Positions 22,843 to 30,960 are shown, counted from the first letter of the stretch. The stretch is DNA of 36,095 bases from Bacteroidota bacterium (GCA_004292605.1 RDXK01000104.1:1-36095); one strand, 5' to 3'. Notes: generated by a model from the sequence alone, not told the origin. Numbers and translations: made by a program.

Positions 22843-25695
22843 TTATAGCTGCATACCCATGCCACCGCTACGCTGTGCACGCCTAAACATATTGTTCATA
22901 AAGGCTGGCATTTGACCATTTTGTCCACCAAATTTCCGAAGGTTATACGTAAAACTTATTAGGAAATAACGGCGTATTACATTGGTGCTTACATCCTGTA
23001 TGGTATTATCCGTAATATTTCTAGTTACGCTTCGGTTTTGGTTCAATAAATCGTACACACCTAATTTAATTTCACCTTGTTTTTTCTTAAATATTTGCTT
23101 GGCTACACTCATGTTCCAGATGGGAATATTTTGGTTAAATGCAGCACTTCGGCCACGGGTTAAAGTGTAATCAAATTCGTTGGCCCATAACCAACCTTTT
23201 GGCAATATCACGGTGGCATCTACACCTAACAACTGGGTCCAAAAATTTGCGTTCTGCTGTGGTTGTAAAGTATAAGTAGCACTATTAAAATTAGTAGTAC
23301 TGGTAAAATTTAAGTCGAGCTTTTCTTTAATGTTGGTATTAAAGCTAAAGGTTTGGCCTACCCCTATATTATGGGTAAAGTTTTTAGCATTGTTTACCAA
23401 ACTTACATCTTGCAAATAAGTAATATTGGTAGAGAAGCCCAGATTGCCTTTTAGTTTTTTAATAGGTATACTCTTGTTTACAAAGCCGGTAATATTATAC
23501 GCTCCGTTTAAGTTTACTGGTTTGGTAATGGTACCACCCACAGGTGTATACTCTATGGCATTTACTATTTTGTTTGTAGTAACATTACCATTTACGCCTA
23601 CAAAAAAGTTAGAAAAAGTAAATATGTTTATTTTGGAATAAAACATGCTAAATGTGTGTACAAATTCCTGCTTTAAGGCTGGGTTACCCATGGTTATAGC
23701 AAGCGGGTTACTATTGTCTATCACAGGTTGTAATTGCGATACAGATGGTTGATTGGTTCTTCCTCTATAGTTTACCCGTAGTGTTTTATTTTTTGTAAAG
23801 GTGTAAGTAAGGTTGGCCGTAGGAAAAAGGTTTATAAACTTTTGTGCCAGTGTACTATCCTTGGTTTTATTATAGCTTTCTATTTCTGTAAACTGTACAC
23901 CCAAGCCCGCTGTAGCACTTAAGCTTTTGGTTTGTATGCGGTAGCTAGTAACTACCCTGTTGCTGGTGTTAGTATTCTTAAAATTGTTACTCAAATTCGG
24001 CACTAAAATATCGTGTGTATTGCTGGCTTTATTGAAGTTAAATACTGAGCGATTATTAAAGTTTAGATTTTGCGAGTAAGCATAGCTTATTTCTATCTGT
24101 TGGTTTTTGGTGATGGGTTCCGTATAGGCTACGTTGGTGCTTATGTTTTGGCTGCGAGTATCTGAGGTAGATTTTTGGTTAATAGTATCAGTTACTAATT
24201 GCCCCAAATTATTGTTTCGCTGTATGGTAGTAAAGCTAAAACCTGTTCTATCATTTTCGCTACCGCCTAAAACAGTATTGAAGGAAATAGTACGACCACG
24301 TTTTTTGAATTTATGCCTAAACGTAGCATCTATATTACCGTTGTAGCCATAGCTTTTGCTAGTGGTAACAGCGTTGCTTGCATTGAGTAAATTAAACTTT
24401 CCACGGGTGGTAGAGCTAATAGTTTCGTTGCTATTGTCGCTATTTTGATAAGTAAAATTTGGACGAATAATCAACGCATTCGCCGAATCGAAATTGGTTT
24501 CTATATTATAGTTAAAACGATGATTTTGATTGCTATTGGTAGCATTGTTTTGGCTACTTTGAAATAAAGAGGAATCGTTTATCAGCAAATTCTCAGTAAG
24601 GGTATTTTGTATTCTGTCTATTCTACTATTGTTATAAAAATAGCTACCATAGGCATCGGTTTTTTTACCCCATTTGTCACGCATATTTAAGCCACCTGCC
24701 CATATAGTTCGTATACCATTATTATTGGCGCCGCCTACTAGGTTTTGCAAAAAACTTTGCGATACATTGGCTCCGCCACCTCGGCCGCCGCCGCCCATCA
24801 TCATCATGTTACCACCACCGCCGCTGTTCATTACGCCTAAAATATCTTGTAAGCTAAATCCTTGGCGATTTACATTGTTGGCCTGGGCTATTATACTGAG
24901 TTGTTTTTCATTGTTAAAGCGGTTTAGGTTTAAGGAGTTTTCGTATCGGCCATCGGTGCCACCACCTACTGCTACTTTACCAAAATAGCCTTTGCGTTTA
25001 TCTTTTTTGGTGGTTATGTTAATGGTTTTTGTACGGTTACCATCATCAAAACCCGTAAAGGCACTTTGATCGCTCTGTGCATCATACACTTGAATTTTAT
25101 CTACTATATCGTTGGGTAAATTTTTAGTAGCTAGGGTAGGGTCATCGCCAAAAAACCTTTTACCATCTACTAGTACTCGTTGCACCGTTTCGCCTTGGGC
25201 TTTTATGCTACCATCTTTAGCTACTTCTACACCAGGTAGTTTTTTTAGTACATCTTCTACAGTGCCATTGGGCTTGGTTTTGAAGCTGCCGGCATTGTAT
25301 TCTATGGTATCGTTTTTTATGGTAATGGGCGATTGCGATACCGTAACGTTACCTAAATCTTTTGCTATCATTTGTAGGTAAATACTGCCCAGCTGCACCA
25401 CGGGTTTTTCCGTGGTAATTACAATGGATTGGTAGTAGGTAGCATAGCTTTGGTAATTTACCATCAGTAAATGTTTACCCACAGGTATATTGGCTATAGA
25501 GAATTCCCCTTTATCGTTCGATAAACCAAAGGTAATCAGGGTGCTATCTGCCGCATCTAATACATTTACCGTAGCAAGTTTTAGGGTTTGTTTGGCCAGG
25601 GTATCTTGTAAATTTCCTTTTAATACACCAATGTTTTGTGACTGAGCTAAGATGGATACCAAGCAGGTTAGTAGTACGCTCAATAATATTCGCAT
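22843..25695 (-). CDS. Large outer-membrane beta-barrel receptor (TonB-receptor-like, OMP_b-brl_3)
   Basis: A 950-aa outer-membrane protein with a signal peptide (MRILLSVLLTCLVSILAQSQ). An N-terminal carboxypeptidase-regulatory-like beta-sandwich (about 22-120; FSIANIPVGKHLLMVNYQSY) is followed by a plug-like domain (about 125-235; VEDVLKKLPGVEVAKDGSI and LVDGKRFFGDDP) and a long barrel to the C-terminus. A Gly/Met-rich insertion near residues 287-310 (MNSGGGGNMMMMGGGGRGGG) and a Met/Arg-rich tail are unusual. I choose the ATG at 25695, where the signal peptide begins, over the ORF-track start at 25782. No SusD partner is adjacent, so a polysaccharide-uptake role is not supported. A perfect -7 box lies 16 nt upstream. 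Confidence 0.9.
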   Translation of the reverse strand: MRILLSVLLTCLVSILAQSQNIGVLKGNLQDTLAKQTLKLATVNVLDAADSTLITFGLSNDKGEFSIANIPVGKHLLMVNYQSYATYYQSIVITTEKPVVQLGSIYLQMIAKDLGNVTVSQSPITIKNDTIEYNAGSFKTKPNGTVEDVLKKLPGVEVAKDGSIKAQGETVQRVLVDGKRFFGDDPTLATKNLPNDIVDKIQVYDAQSDQSAFTGFDDGNRTKTINITTKKDKRKGYFGKVAVGGGTDGRYENSLNLNRFNNEKQLSIIAQANNVNRQGFSLQDILGVMNSGGGGNMMMMGGGGRGGGANVSQSFLQNLVGGANNNGIRTIWAGGLNMRDKWGKKTDAYGSYFYNNSRIDRIQNTLTENLLINDSSLFQSSQNNATNSNQNHRFNYNIETNFDSANALIIRPNFTYQNSDNSNETISSTTRGKFNLLNASNAVTTSKSYGYNGNIDATFRHKFKKRGRTISFNTVLGGSENDRTGFSFTTIQRNNNLGQLVTDTINQKSTSDTRSQNISTNVAYTEPITKNQQIEISYAYSQNLNFNNRSVFNFNKASNTHDILVPNLSNNFKNTNTSNRVVTSYRIQTKSLSATAGLGVQFTEIESYNKTKDSTLAQKFINLFPTANLTYTFTKNKTLRVNYRGRTNQPSVSQLQPVIDNSNPLAITMGNPALKQEFVHTFSMFYSKINIFTFSNFFVGVNGNVTTNKIVNAIEYTPVGGTITKPVNLNGAYNITGFVNKSIPIKKLKGNLGFSTNITYLQDVSLVNNAKNFTHNIGVGQTFSFNTNIKEKLDLNFTSTTNFNSATYTLQPQQNANFWTQLLGVDATVILPKGWLWANEFDYTLTRGRSAAFNQNIPIWNMSVAKQIFKKKQGEIKLGVYDLLNQNRSVTRNITDNTIQDVSTNVIRRYFLISFTYNLRKFGGQNGQMPAFMNNMFRRAQRSGGMGMQL

Positions 25696-25711
25696 AAATT
25701 TAATTATGAGG

Positions 25712-25719
25712 CAAAAATA
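25712..25719 (-). promoter_or_regulatory. -7 box (TATTTTTG) for the beta-barrel gene
   Basis: On the minus strand the sequence TATTTTTG matches TAnnTTTG exactly, 16 nt before the ATG at 25695, predicting a leader near 10 nt. It supports that start over the longer ORF, whose N-terminus lies upstream of the box. Confidence 0.55.
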
Positions 25720-25811
25720 GCATGTATTTGCCTTACTTACGATACCGTTCGTATAAATTATTGTTGGTTGTTGTACGGCCATATTTTAACTTGCGAGCAA
25801 ACGATAGTAGT

Positions 25812-26438
25812 ATGAATATCAAAAACTTAGTATTAGGAAGCATGCTTTTTTTAGCCGCTTGTGGCGGAAATACACAGTTACAAAAGTCGTGGTCCGACCC
25901 TGAAACCACCGTGGATGTACGGAAGCTAAACAAGGTATTGGTGGTGGCCCACATGAAAGATGAAACCAGCCGACGTACCGTAGAAGATGAAATGGTACAG
26001 TTTTTACAAGGAAAAGGAAAACAATCGTACAATATACTTACCCAAAACATTAGCAAAAACAACGAGGAAGCCATTAAAAAACAAATTGAAGGCGAAGGCT
26101 TTGATGGCGTAGTAATGCTTCGTTTGGTAGATGTGGAGAAGGATGTAGACTATACACCCGGTACTTACAATACCATGCCCATGTACCATAGATCGTTCTG
26201 GCCATACTACTGGAATAGTTATAATATGTATTATACACCTGGCCATTACACCACCACTAAAAATTATAGTGTAGAAACTAAAGTGTACTCGTTAAAACAG
26301 GATAAACTAGTGTTTACGGCACTTACTAATACCGGTAATCCTTCTAACGTTACCGACTTAGTAAAAGGTGTTACCAAAACAGTGTATAATGAAATGATTA
26401 AACAAGGTTTTTTAGCAAATGCTACACCCGTAAAATAG
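25812..26438 (+). CDS. Lipoprotein of unknown function (DUF4136-like)
   Basis: A 208-aa predicted lipoprotein; the lipobox LAAC puts the lipidated cysteine at residue 17 of the ORF that starts at the ATG at 25812. The ORF-track start at 25722 adds 30 non-signal residues and is unlikely. The mature part begins with a Trp-Ser-Asp-Pro segment (SWSDPETTVDVRKLNKVLVV) and contains a helix around EEAIKKQIEGEGFDGVVMLRL, then a Tyr/Trp-rich stretch (MYHRSFWPYYWNSYNMYYTPG) before a final beta-alpha part. This general layout resembles DUF4136-type lipoproteins. It is divergent from the beta-barrel gene and followed by its own terminator, so it is monocistronic. Confidence 0.8.
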   Translation: MNIKNLVLGSMLFLAACGGNTQLQKSWSDPETTVDVRKLNKVLVVAHMKDETSRRTVEDEMVQFLQGKGKQSYNILTQNISKNNEEAIKKQIEGEGFDGVVMLRLVDVEKDVDYTPGTYNTMPMYHRSFWPYYWNSYNMYYTPGHYTTTKNYSVETKVYSLKQDKLVFTALTNTGNPSNVTDLVKGVTKTVYNEMIKQGFLANATPVK

Positions 26439-26463
26439 AAGATTTTAATAACTCATTGAATTC

Positions 26464-26496
26464 ATACCGCTGTAACCCTACAGCGGTATTTTTTTG
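26464..26496 (+). terminator. Rho-independent terminator after the lipoprotein gene
   Basis: ATACCGCTGTA and TACAGCGGTAT form a perfect 11-bp stem with an ACCC loop, followed by seven T residues. It lies 25 nt after the stop codon. Confidence 0.93.
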
Positions 26497-26562
26497 GATA
26501 GATGTGAACGATTTACCAACACAACAATGGCATTGAACGATACAATTTTTTGATAGTCACAC

Positions 26563-27486
26563 TTACTTTTTATTTACCAGTGCCACACCCAGTAGTATTA
26601 TTACCAAACAAACAAGTTCTGCCAGGCCAATAGTTTCATGGGTGGCAAAACCAATCATTAATGCCACTAGCGGTATGCCATAAGCCACCATACTAGCAAA
26701 AATATAGCCTGCTTGTTTTACCAATTTATAAAACAAAACACTAGCCAAACCCGTACCTACTACACCCAATAGCACACTGGCAAAAACACTTATAAAAATA
26801 GGGTTGTGTAAGGCGGCCTGCCAAGTATCGTCGGCCTGCTGAACGGTTTGTATACTTTGTGCTAACAGCGAAAAAAATTGATTAGCATATAAAAACAATC
26901 CTGTGGGTATTAGCAGCGCTGCAAACGCAATACTCACAATATCAAGCGATGTAATGGCTTTTAACTTAGTACCTACCATACATAGATTAATGCCATATAA
27001 AAGGGTGGCTAATACTACCAATAATGCATACCAGCTTTGCCCACCACTAAACGATTTTCCGGATAGTATGGGCAGCAGTATCAGCGCCAATAATCCTAAT
27101 AAAATACCCGCCCATTTAGTAAGTGTAGCCTTGTACTTAAAAAAGCTAATACCTACCACTATGGTAAACAATGGCGTAAGTGCATTTAAAATACCTGCTA
27201 GCGATGCATTGATACGTGTTTCGGCTACACAAAATAAAAAAGCAGGAAACAAGCTACCTATACAGCCAGAAAGTATAATGGTAGGCCAATAGTGTACTGG
27301 TACTCGCTTGATGGCAAAAATGGCCCTTGGGGCAAAAACCAAACCCGCCGAAAACACCCGTAGCGCTGCTACTTGATACGCCGTAAGGGTGCTGCCACCA
27401 CCCATACCTATTTTCATTAATTCAAAACTACTACCCCAAATAAGGGAAAGCAGTAAAAAAAGTACCCACTTACCGTATTGCTGCAT
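26563..27486 (-). CDS. EamA/DMT-superfamily transporter
   Basis: A 307-aa inner-membrane protein with about ten membrane segments in two EamA repeats, typical of drug/metabolite transporters that export amino acids or other small molecules. The first helix carries LLLSLIWGSSFELMKIGM, and the first repeat ends with the FCVAETRINASLAGILNALTPLF segment characteristic of EamA. I choose the ATG at 27486 (MQQYGKWVLF) because TACTTTTA lies exactly 4 nt upstream, the same geometry seen for gatB and the VanZ-like gene. Alternatives are the ATG at 27513 and the GTG at 27519. It is divergent from mscL and convergent with the lipoprotein gene. The substrate cannot be read from the sequence. Confidence 0.9.
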   Translation of the reverse strand: MQQYGKWVLFLLLSLIWGSSFELMKIGMGGGSTLTAYQVAALRVFSAGLVFAPRAIFAIKRVPVHYWPTIILSGCIGSLFPAFLFCVAETRINASLAGILNALTPLFTIVVGISFFKYKATLTKWAGILLGLLALILLPILSGKSFSGGQSWYALLVVLATLLYGINLCMVGTKLKAITSLDIVSIAFAALLIPTGLFLYANQFFSLLAQSIQTVQQADDTWQAALHNPIFISVFASVLLGVVGTGLASVLFYKLVKQAGYIFASMVAYGIPLVALMIGFATHETIGLAELVCLVIILLGVALVNKK

Positions 27487-27490
27487 TTGG

Positions 27491-27498
27491 TAAAAGTA
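27491..27498 (-). promoter_or_regulatory. -7-like box (TACTTTTA) for the EamA gene, 4 nt before the ATG
   Basis: On the minus strand TACTTTTA is a 7/8 match to TAnnTTTG. The spacer to the ATG at 27486 is CCAA, identical in length and sequence to that before gatB. It supports the shorter start and a leaderless mRNA. Confidence 0.4.
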
Positions 27499-27597
27499 GG
27501 GAGGCTTTAGCATAGCCACACTACTGCCTTAAATAATGCTTGAAATGCCCATGCCAAACAGTTTATACTTTATTTTGCTGCTATAAAACTAAAAACT

Positions 27598-27975
27598 ATG
27601 CTAAAAGATTTTAAAGATTTTGCCATGCGAGGTAATGTGATAGACCTTGCAGTGGGTGTGGTAATAGGTGGTGCTTTTGGTAAAATAGTGTCGTCCTTGG
27701 TAGATGATATTATTACACCAGCTATTTTAACGCCAGCTTTAGAAGCCGCTCATTTAAAAAACCTAAGCGAACTTGTAATACCCGGCACCGCTATTAAGTA
27801 TGGTAATTTTATAAGTACCTGCATATCGTTTACCATTATTGCATTCGCCTTATTTTTAATAGTTAAAGCGGCCAACGCTGCTAAAAAGAAGGAAGAAGCA
27901 GCCCCTGCAGCACCGCCTGATCCTACACCTACTGAGGCGTTATTGGCGGAAATTAGAGACGCTCTGAAAAAATAA
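27598..27975 (+). CDS. mscL: Large-conductance mechanosensitive channel
   Basis: A 125-aa inner-membrane channel that opens under membrane tension and releases solutes during hypo-osmotic shock. The N-terminal FKDFAMRGNVIDLAVGVVIGGAFGKIVSSLVDDIITPAI is the diagnostic MscL helix 1 region, followed by a periplasmic loop (about 42-66), a second helix (CISFTIIAFALFLIVKAANAA) and a charged C-terminal helix (PTEALLAEIRDALKK) that forms the pentamer bundle. The length is normal. TTATTTTG at 27570-27577 is a 7/8 match to the -7 box, 20 nt before the start. A hairpin with a T-run follows 29 nt after the stop. Confidence 0.97.
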   Translation: MLKDFKDFAMRGNVIDLAVGVVIGGAFGKIVSSLVDDIITPAILTPALEAAHLKNLSELVIPGTAIKYGNFISTCISFTIIAFALFLIVKAANAAKKKEEAAPAAPPDPTPTEALLAEIRDALKK

Positions 27976-27994
27976 CATTTCTTTAAATATTCCT

Positions 27995-28002
27995 TATATT
28001 TG
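27995..28002 (+). promoter_or_regulatory. -7 box (TATATTTG) for the DUF3078 gene
   Basis: TATATTTG matches TAnnTTTG exactly. It lies just before the hairpin at 28005-28036, so the predicted transcript start (about 28007-28010) falls inside the left arm of that hairpin. The resulting leader to the ATG at 28059 would be about 50 nt. No clear -33 element is seen. Confidence 0.5.
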
Positions 28003-28004
28003 TG

Positions 28005-28036
28005 AGGTGTGTAGAAAATTCTACGCACCTTTTTTT
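28005..28036 (+). terminator. Terminator hairpin between mscL and the DUF3078 gene
   Basis: AGGTGTGTAGAA and TTCTACGCACCT pair over 12 bp with one G-U wobble, followed by seven T residues. It most likely ends the mscL transcript. Because a -7 box lies immediately upstream, it could also act within the leader of the next gene. Confidence 0.8.
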
Positions 28037-28058
28037 CAAACTTTCTACTAAACGGCAC

Positions 28059-28994
28059 ATGAGAAAAACGTTACTAGCTGCTATTGGCTTATTGGCCTGC
28101 ACCTCATTAGTATGGTCGCAAGACAAAGCAAAGGCAAAAACTCCCAAACCAAAAAAAGTAAAAACAGTTACTCCTAGCGTATGGCAAAAAGGTGGTAATA
28201 TTTCAGTAGCATTATCGCAAACAGGCGGACAGAACTGGACGCCCGGAGCCGATAAATTCACTTTATCTGCCAATGGTTTATTGTATTTATATGCCAACCA
28301 AACCAAAGGAAGATTCCATTTTGATAACTGGGCCGATATTAACTACGGTATGCAAAACAGCGATGCCCACGGTATTATTAAGAACGATGATAAACTAGAT
28401 GTGGTTAGCCGCTGGAGCCGTGAAATAGGTAAAAAGAACGACGGTAAGCGTTACTGGCGTTATAGTTTACACAACAATTTTAGAACCCAATTTACCGATG
28501 GATACATGTATAGCAATGGCGAAAGAACCCGTGTTTCTGGGTTTATGGCGCCGGCTACTTTCCTAATTTCTCCAGGTGCTGGCTATAGCTGGGCTAACAA
28601 ATTTTATTTCCACATATCACCTTTTACACCACGCTGGGTAATAGTAGCCAACAGGCCTTATGAACTAGCTGGCAAGTACGATGTAATGCCTACAAGAGAA
28701 GTACGTATTGAAGGCGGTGCTTTTGTTAGTGCTAGCATCAACACACCATTGGGTAAGCATTTGAGCATTCGCAGCCGTGTAGATGCGTTTAGCGATTACT
28801 TAAATAATAAGCCAACCAATGTAGATGTATTTTGGACCAACACTTTATACCTACAAGTGAGCAAGCACTTAGGTGTAGTATACAACTTCGATTTACAGTA
28901 CGATGATAACACACGTATTTTTGGCCCATTGGGTAACCGCCCTGGCACCCAAGTAAAATCTATTTTTGGCGTGGGTTTGAATGCTAAATTCTAA
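28059..28994 (+). CDS. DUF3078 family exported protein, probable outer-membrane barrel
   Basis: A 311-aa protein with a signal peptide (MRKTLLAAIGLLACTSLVWSQ) and a short Lys/Pro-rich linker. The remainder matches DUF3078, a family restricted largely to Bacteroidota, with WQKGGNISVALSQTGGQNWTPGADKFTLSANG near the start and amphipathic strands to the end (LYLQVSKHLGVVYNFDLQYD and SIFGVGLNAKF). The final phenylalanine and strand pattern suggest an outer-membrane beta-barrel; the function is unknown. I choose the ATG at 28059 because the ORF-track start at 28002 begins in the terminator hairpin region and hides the signal peptide. A terminator follows 26 nt after the stop. Confidence 0.88.
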   Translation: MRKTLLAAIGLLACTSLVWSQDKAKAKTPKPKKVKTVTPSVWQKGGNISVALSQTGGQNWTPGADKFTLSANGLLYLYANQTKGRFHFDNWADINYGMQNSDAHGIIKNDDKLDVVSRWSREIGKKNDGKRYWRYSLHNNFRTQFTDGYMYSNGERTRVSGFMAPATFLISPGAGYSWANKFYFHISPFTPRWVIVANRPYELAGKYDVMPTREVRIEGGAFVSASINTPLGKHLSIRSRVDAFSDYLNNKPTNVDVFWTNTLYLQVSKHLGVVYNFDLQYDDNTRIFGPLGNRPGTQVKSIFGVGLNAKF

Positions 28995-29019
28995 GAGAGA
29001 AAATTTTATAGATATAATG

Positions 29020-29045
29020 AAATCCCGATTTTAATCGGGATTTTT
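29020..29045 (+). terminator. Rho-independent terminator after the DUF3078 gene
   Basis: AAATCCCGAT and ATCGGGATTT form a perfect stem with a TTTA loop, followed by a T-rich run. It lies between the DUF3078 gene and scpA. Confidence 0.9.
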
Positions 29046-29062
29046 GTTTTTTACAATCAATC

Positions 29063-29863
29063 ATGGCTAGTAATAATAATTACCAAATTAAGTTAGCACA
29101 ATTCGAAGGTCCGTTCGATTTGTTGCTATTTTTTATAGAACGAGATGAGCTAGATATTTATAATATTCCCATCACACAAATTACCAACGATTTCTTAGCC
29201 TTTATACATGCCCAAGAAAAACTGAATATAGAGCTAAGCAGCGAGTTTATTTTGTTTGTAAGCAGCCTTATGCGTATAAAAGCTAAAATGCTAATACCAC
29301 GCAAGGAAGTAAATGAGCACGGACAAGAAATAGATCCACGACAGGAATTGGTAGACAAAATATTAGAATACAAACGATTTAAGGAAGCCGCCGTAGAACT
29401 GGCCGATTTAGAAACCATCCGCCAAATGATGGCCAAACGCGGTAATTTACAAAAGGAGCTAGCTGGTATAGGTGAGGAAGCTGCCGAAGGAACCGAAATA
29501 CAAAGCATTACGCTGTTTAAACTAATGAAAACCTTTGAGCGAGTAATGCAGCGTTTGGAAGAAAAGAACAACAAACCGGTGCACACCGTAATTAGGTACA
29601 ATTTTACCATGGAGGAAAGCAGGGAATACATGCTAACCATTGTACAAAAAGGCAAATCGCTTTCTTTTGAAAAAGTATTTGAAGCTTGTGAAACTAAAAT
29701 TCACGCTATTTTCTTGTTTTTATCGCTGCTGGAATTATCGCAACAGCGTTTTATGACCTTACTAGTAGGCGAAGGAAAAAATAACTTTTTAGTAGAGTGG
29801 AACGAAAAGCGAGATGAGGAATTAGGTTTGCAAGCTCCACCTCCTACCTTATTTGCGGTATAA
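29063..29863 (+). CDS. scpA: Segregation and condensation protein A
   Basis: A 266-aa kleisin that bridges the SMC ATPase heads and recruits ScpB to compact and segregate the chromosome. The N-terminal YQIKLAQFEGPFDLLLFFIERDELDIYNIPITQIT is the ScpA hallmark, followed by SSEFILFVSSLMRIKAKMLIP and the C-terminal winged-helix part with SLSFEKVFEACETKIHAIFLFLSLLELSQQRFM. The length is usual. The stop is only 2 nt from the stop of the convergent rimM, and no terminator is visible between them. Transcription probably starts near the T-rich tail of the preceding terminator, where GATTTTTG is a 7/8 match to the -7 box. Confidence 0.96.
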   Translation: MASNNNYQIKLAQFEGPFDLLLFFIERDELDIYNIPITQITNDFLAFIHAQEKLNIELSSEFILFVSSLMRIKAKMLIPRKEVNEHGQEIDPRQELVDKILEYKRFKEAAVELADLETIRQMMAKRGNLQKELAGIGEEAAEGTEIQSITLFKLMKTFERVMQRLEEKNNKPVHTVIRYNFTMEESREYMLTIVQKGKSLSFEKVFEACETKIHAIFLFLSLLELSQQRFMTLLVGEGKNNFLVEWNEKRDEELGLQAPPPTLFAV

Positions 29864-29865
29864 TA

Positions 29866-30387
29866 CTAGCTGGTATACAGCTCTAACAATCCATCGGGCA
29901 GGCTAAGCTCAATGGTTTTGGCCGCATGGTTTACCGCTATCAAGGTTTCTTCGTGTAGGGGAAGTAAGGCTTCGTGCCCTTGGTAGGTAATTTGCAATAA
30001 TATTTGGTGTGGCTGTTCTATCACGGCCTCTACTTGGCCCAGTACTTTTTCCTCTTCTAGCACGGTAAAACCTATAAAACCTATAGCTGCGTTTTTGGGT
30101 GTTATCCGCCTAAAATCGGCATCGGTTAACCAAACTTGTTTTTGTAACAGGGGTTTTACAGCTTCTTTGGTAGGTACACCTTCCAGCGATACAATGGTTT
30201 CTGTGGTAGATTTTGCCTTAGCCTTGGTAATAAAAAAAGGTACCAATTTATCTTTCGTAGTTTCTACAAACAGTACGGTAACCTTGGGTAACGCTGTTTT
30301 GGTTTGTAAACTATGTACCAAAATAATTTCACCTGCTACGCCAAAGCTGGCGGCTATTTTACCTATATGTATATGTTCGTGCTGCAT
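29866..30387 (-). CDS. rimM: 16S rRNA processing protein RimM
   Basis: A 173-aa assembly factor for the head of the 30S subunit; it binds ribosomal protein S19. The N-terminal barrel begins with HIGKIAASFGVAGEIILVHSL and includes the KPLLQKQVWL-type segment; the C-terminal PRC-barrel contains IGFTVLEEEKVLGQVEAVIEQPHQILLQI and ALLPLHEETLIAVNHAAKTIELSLPDGLLEL, both family-typical. I choose the ATG at 30387 (MQHEHIHIGKI) because the ORF-track start at 30426 begins inside the upstream hairpin and adds 13 atypical residues. rpsP lies upstream on the same strand, as in most bacteria, but a terminator-like hairpin separates them; trmD is not adjacent. Confidence 0.94.
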   Translation of the reverse strand: MQHEHIHIGKIAASFGVAGEIILVHSLQTKTALPKVTVLFVETTKDKLVPFFITKAKAKSTTETIVSLEGVPTKEAVKPLLQKQVWLTDADFRRITPKNAAIGFIGFTVLEEEKVLGQVEAVIEQPHQILLQITYQGHEALLPLHEETLIAVNHAAKTIELSLPDGLLELYTS

Positions 30388-30397
30388 AAAATGGTAT

Positions 30398-30435
30398 AAA
30401 AAAATATCCCGAACTGTTTGGTACAATTCGGGATA
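30398..30435 (-). terminator. Terminator or attenuator hairpin between rpsP and rimM
   Basis: On the minus strand, TATCCCGAA and TTCGGGATA form a 9-bp stem around a 13-nt loop, followed by a run of seven T residues. It lies 20 nt after the rpsP stop and just before the rimM start, so rimM is either attenuated or has its own promoter. Confidence 0.8.
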
Positions 30436-30455
30436 AAAGCTGATAAACAGAAATA

Positions 30456-30899
30456 CTAACCTTCCGCTTGTTCGCCGCCTTGGTTTTCTACCTTGCGTAC
30501 TACAGGCTGGTTTTTGCGAGCTACACGCTGTTTGCGGTGCTCTTCGTTTCTGCGTTTAATGTTGTTCTCATGCTCTTCGTGCCAAGCCTGAAACTTCGTC
30601 ATAGCGGTTGCTTCATCAAACAAACCTAATTTAACACCACGTAAAAGGTGTTTTAGGTACAATACGCCTTTGAAGCTTAAAATTCTACGAACGGTATCCG
30701 TAGGCTGTGCACCTTTGTGCAACCATTCTAAAGCTTTTTGACGATCAAGATTGATGGTAGCAGGCACTGTAAGTGGGTTGTAAGTTCCTAACTTTTGGAT
30801 AAACTTACCGTCACGTGGTGCACGGGCATCGGCTACTACGATGAAATAGAACGGACGCTTCTTGCTTCCGTGTCTTTGTAATCTCATTTTTACTGCCAT
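30456..30899 (-). CDS. rpsP: 30S ribosomal protein S16
   Basis: A 147-aa ribosomal protein of the small subunit body. The first 80 residues are canonical S16: [39 protein letters not shown], then [23 protein letters not shown] charged C-terminal extension of about 60 residues (after [18 protein letters not shown]) makes it longer than the E. coli protein (about 82 aa); such extensions are common in Bacteroidota. A perfect -7 box (TATATTTG) lies 53 nt upstream, and a terminator-like hairpin follows, so it may often be transcribed alone. The start ATG gives [11 protein letters not shown], the usual N-terminus. Confidence 0.97.
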   Translation of the reverse strand: MAVKMRLQRHGSKKRPFYFIVVADARAPRDGKFIQKLGTYNPLTVPATINLDRQKALEWLHKGAQPTDTVRRILSFKGVLYLKHLLRGVKLGLFDEATAMTKFQAWHEEHENNIKRRNEEHRKQRVARKNQPVVRKVENQGGEQAEG

Positions 30900-30952
30900 G
30901 TTAAATAGAAATTTAGCGGCTAAAAAAATTGGTTAATAAAAAATATGGACTG

Positions 30953-30960
30953 CAAATATA
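30953..30960 (-). promoter_or_regulatory. -7 box (TATATTTG) for rpsP
   Basis: On the minus strand TATATTTG matches TAnnTTTG exactly. It lies 53 nt before the rpsP ATG, predicting a leader of about 45-50 nt that is A/T-rich. Confidence 0.55.

Noticed and set aside
24780-24835. Repetitive GCC/ACC-rich tract as a possible tandem repeat
   Set aside because: It is the coding sequence of the Gly/Met-rich insertion in the barrel gene; the units are irregular, so I treat it as a protein feature.
29158-29655. 165-aa minus-strand ORF
   Set aside because: Lies entirely inside scpA on the other strand; Ser/Leu-rich shadow.
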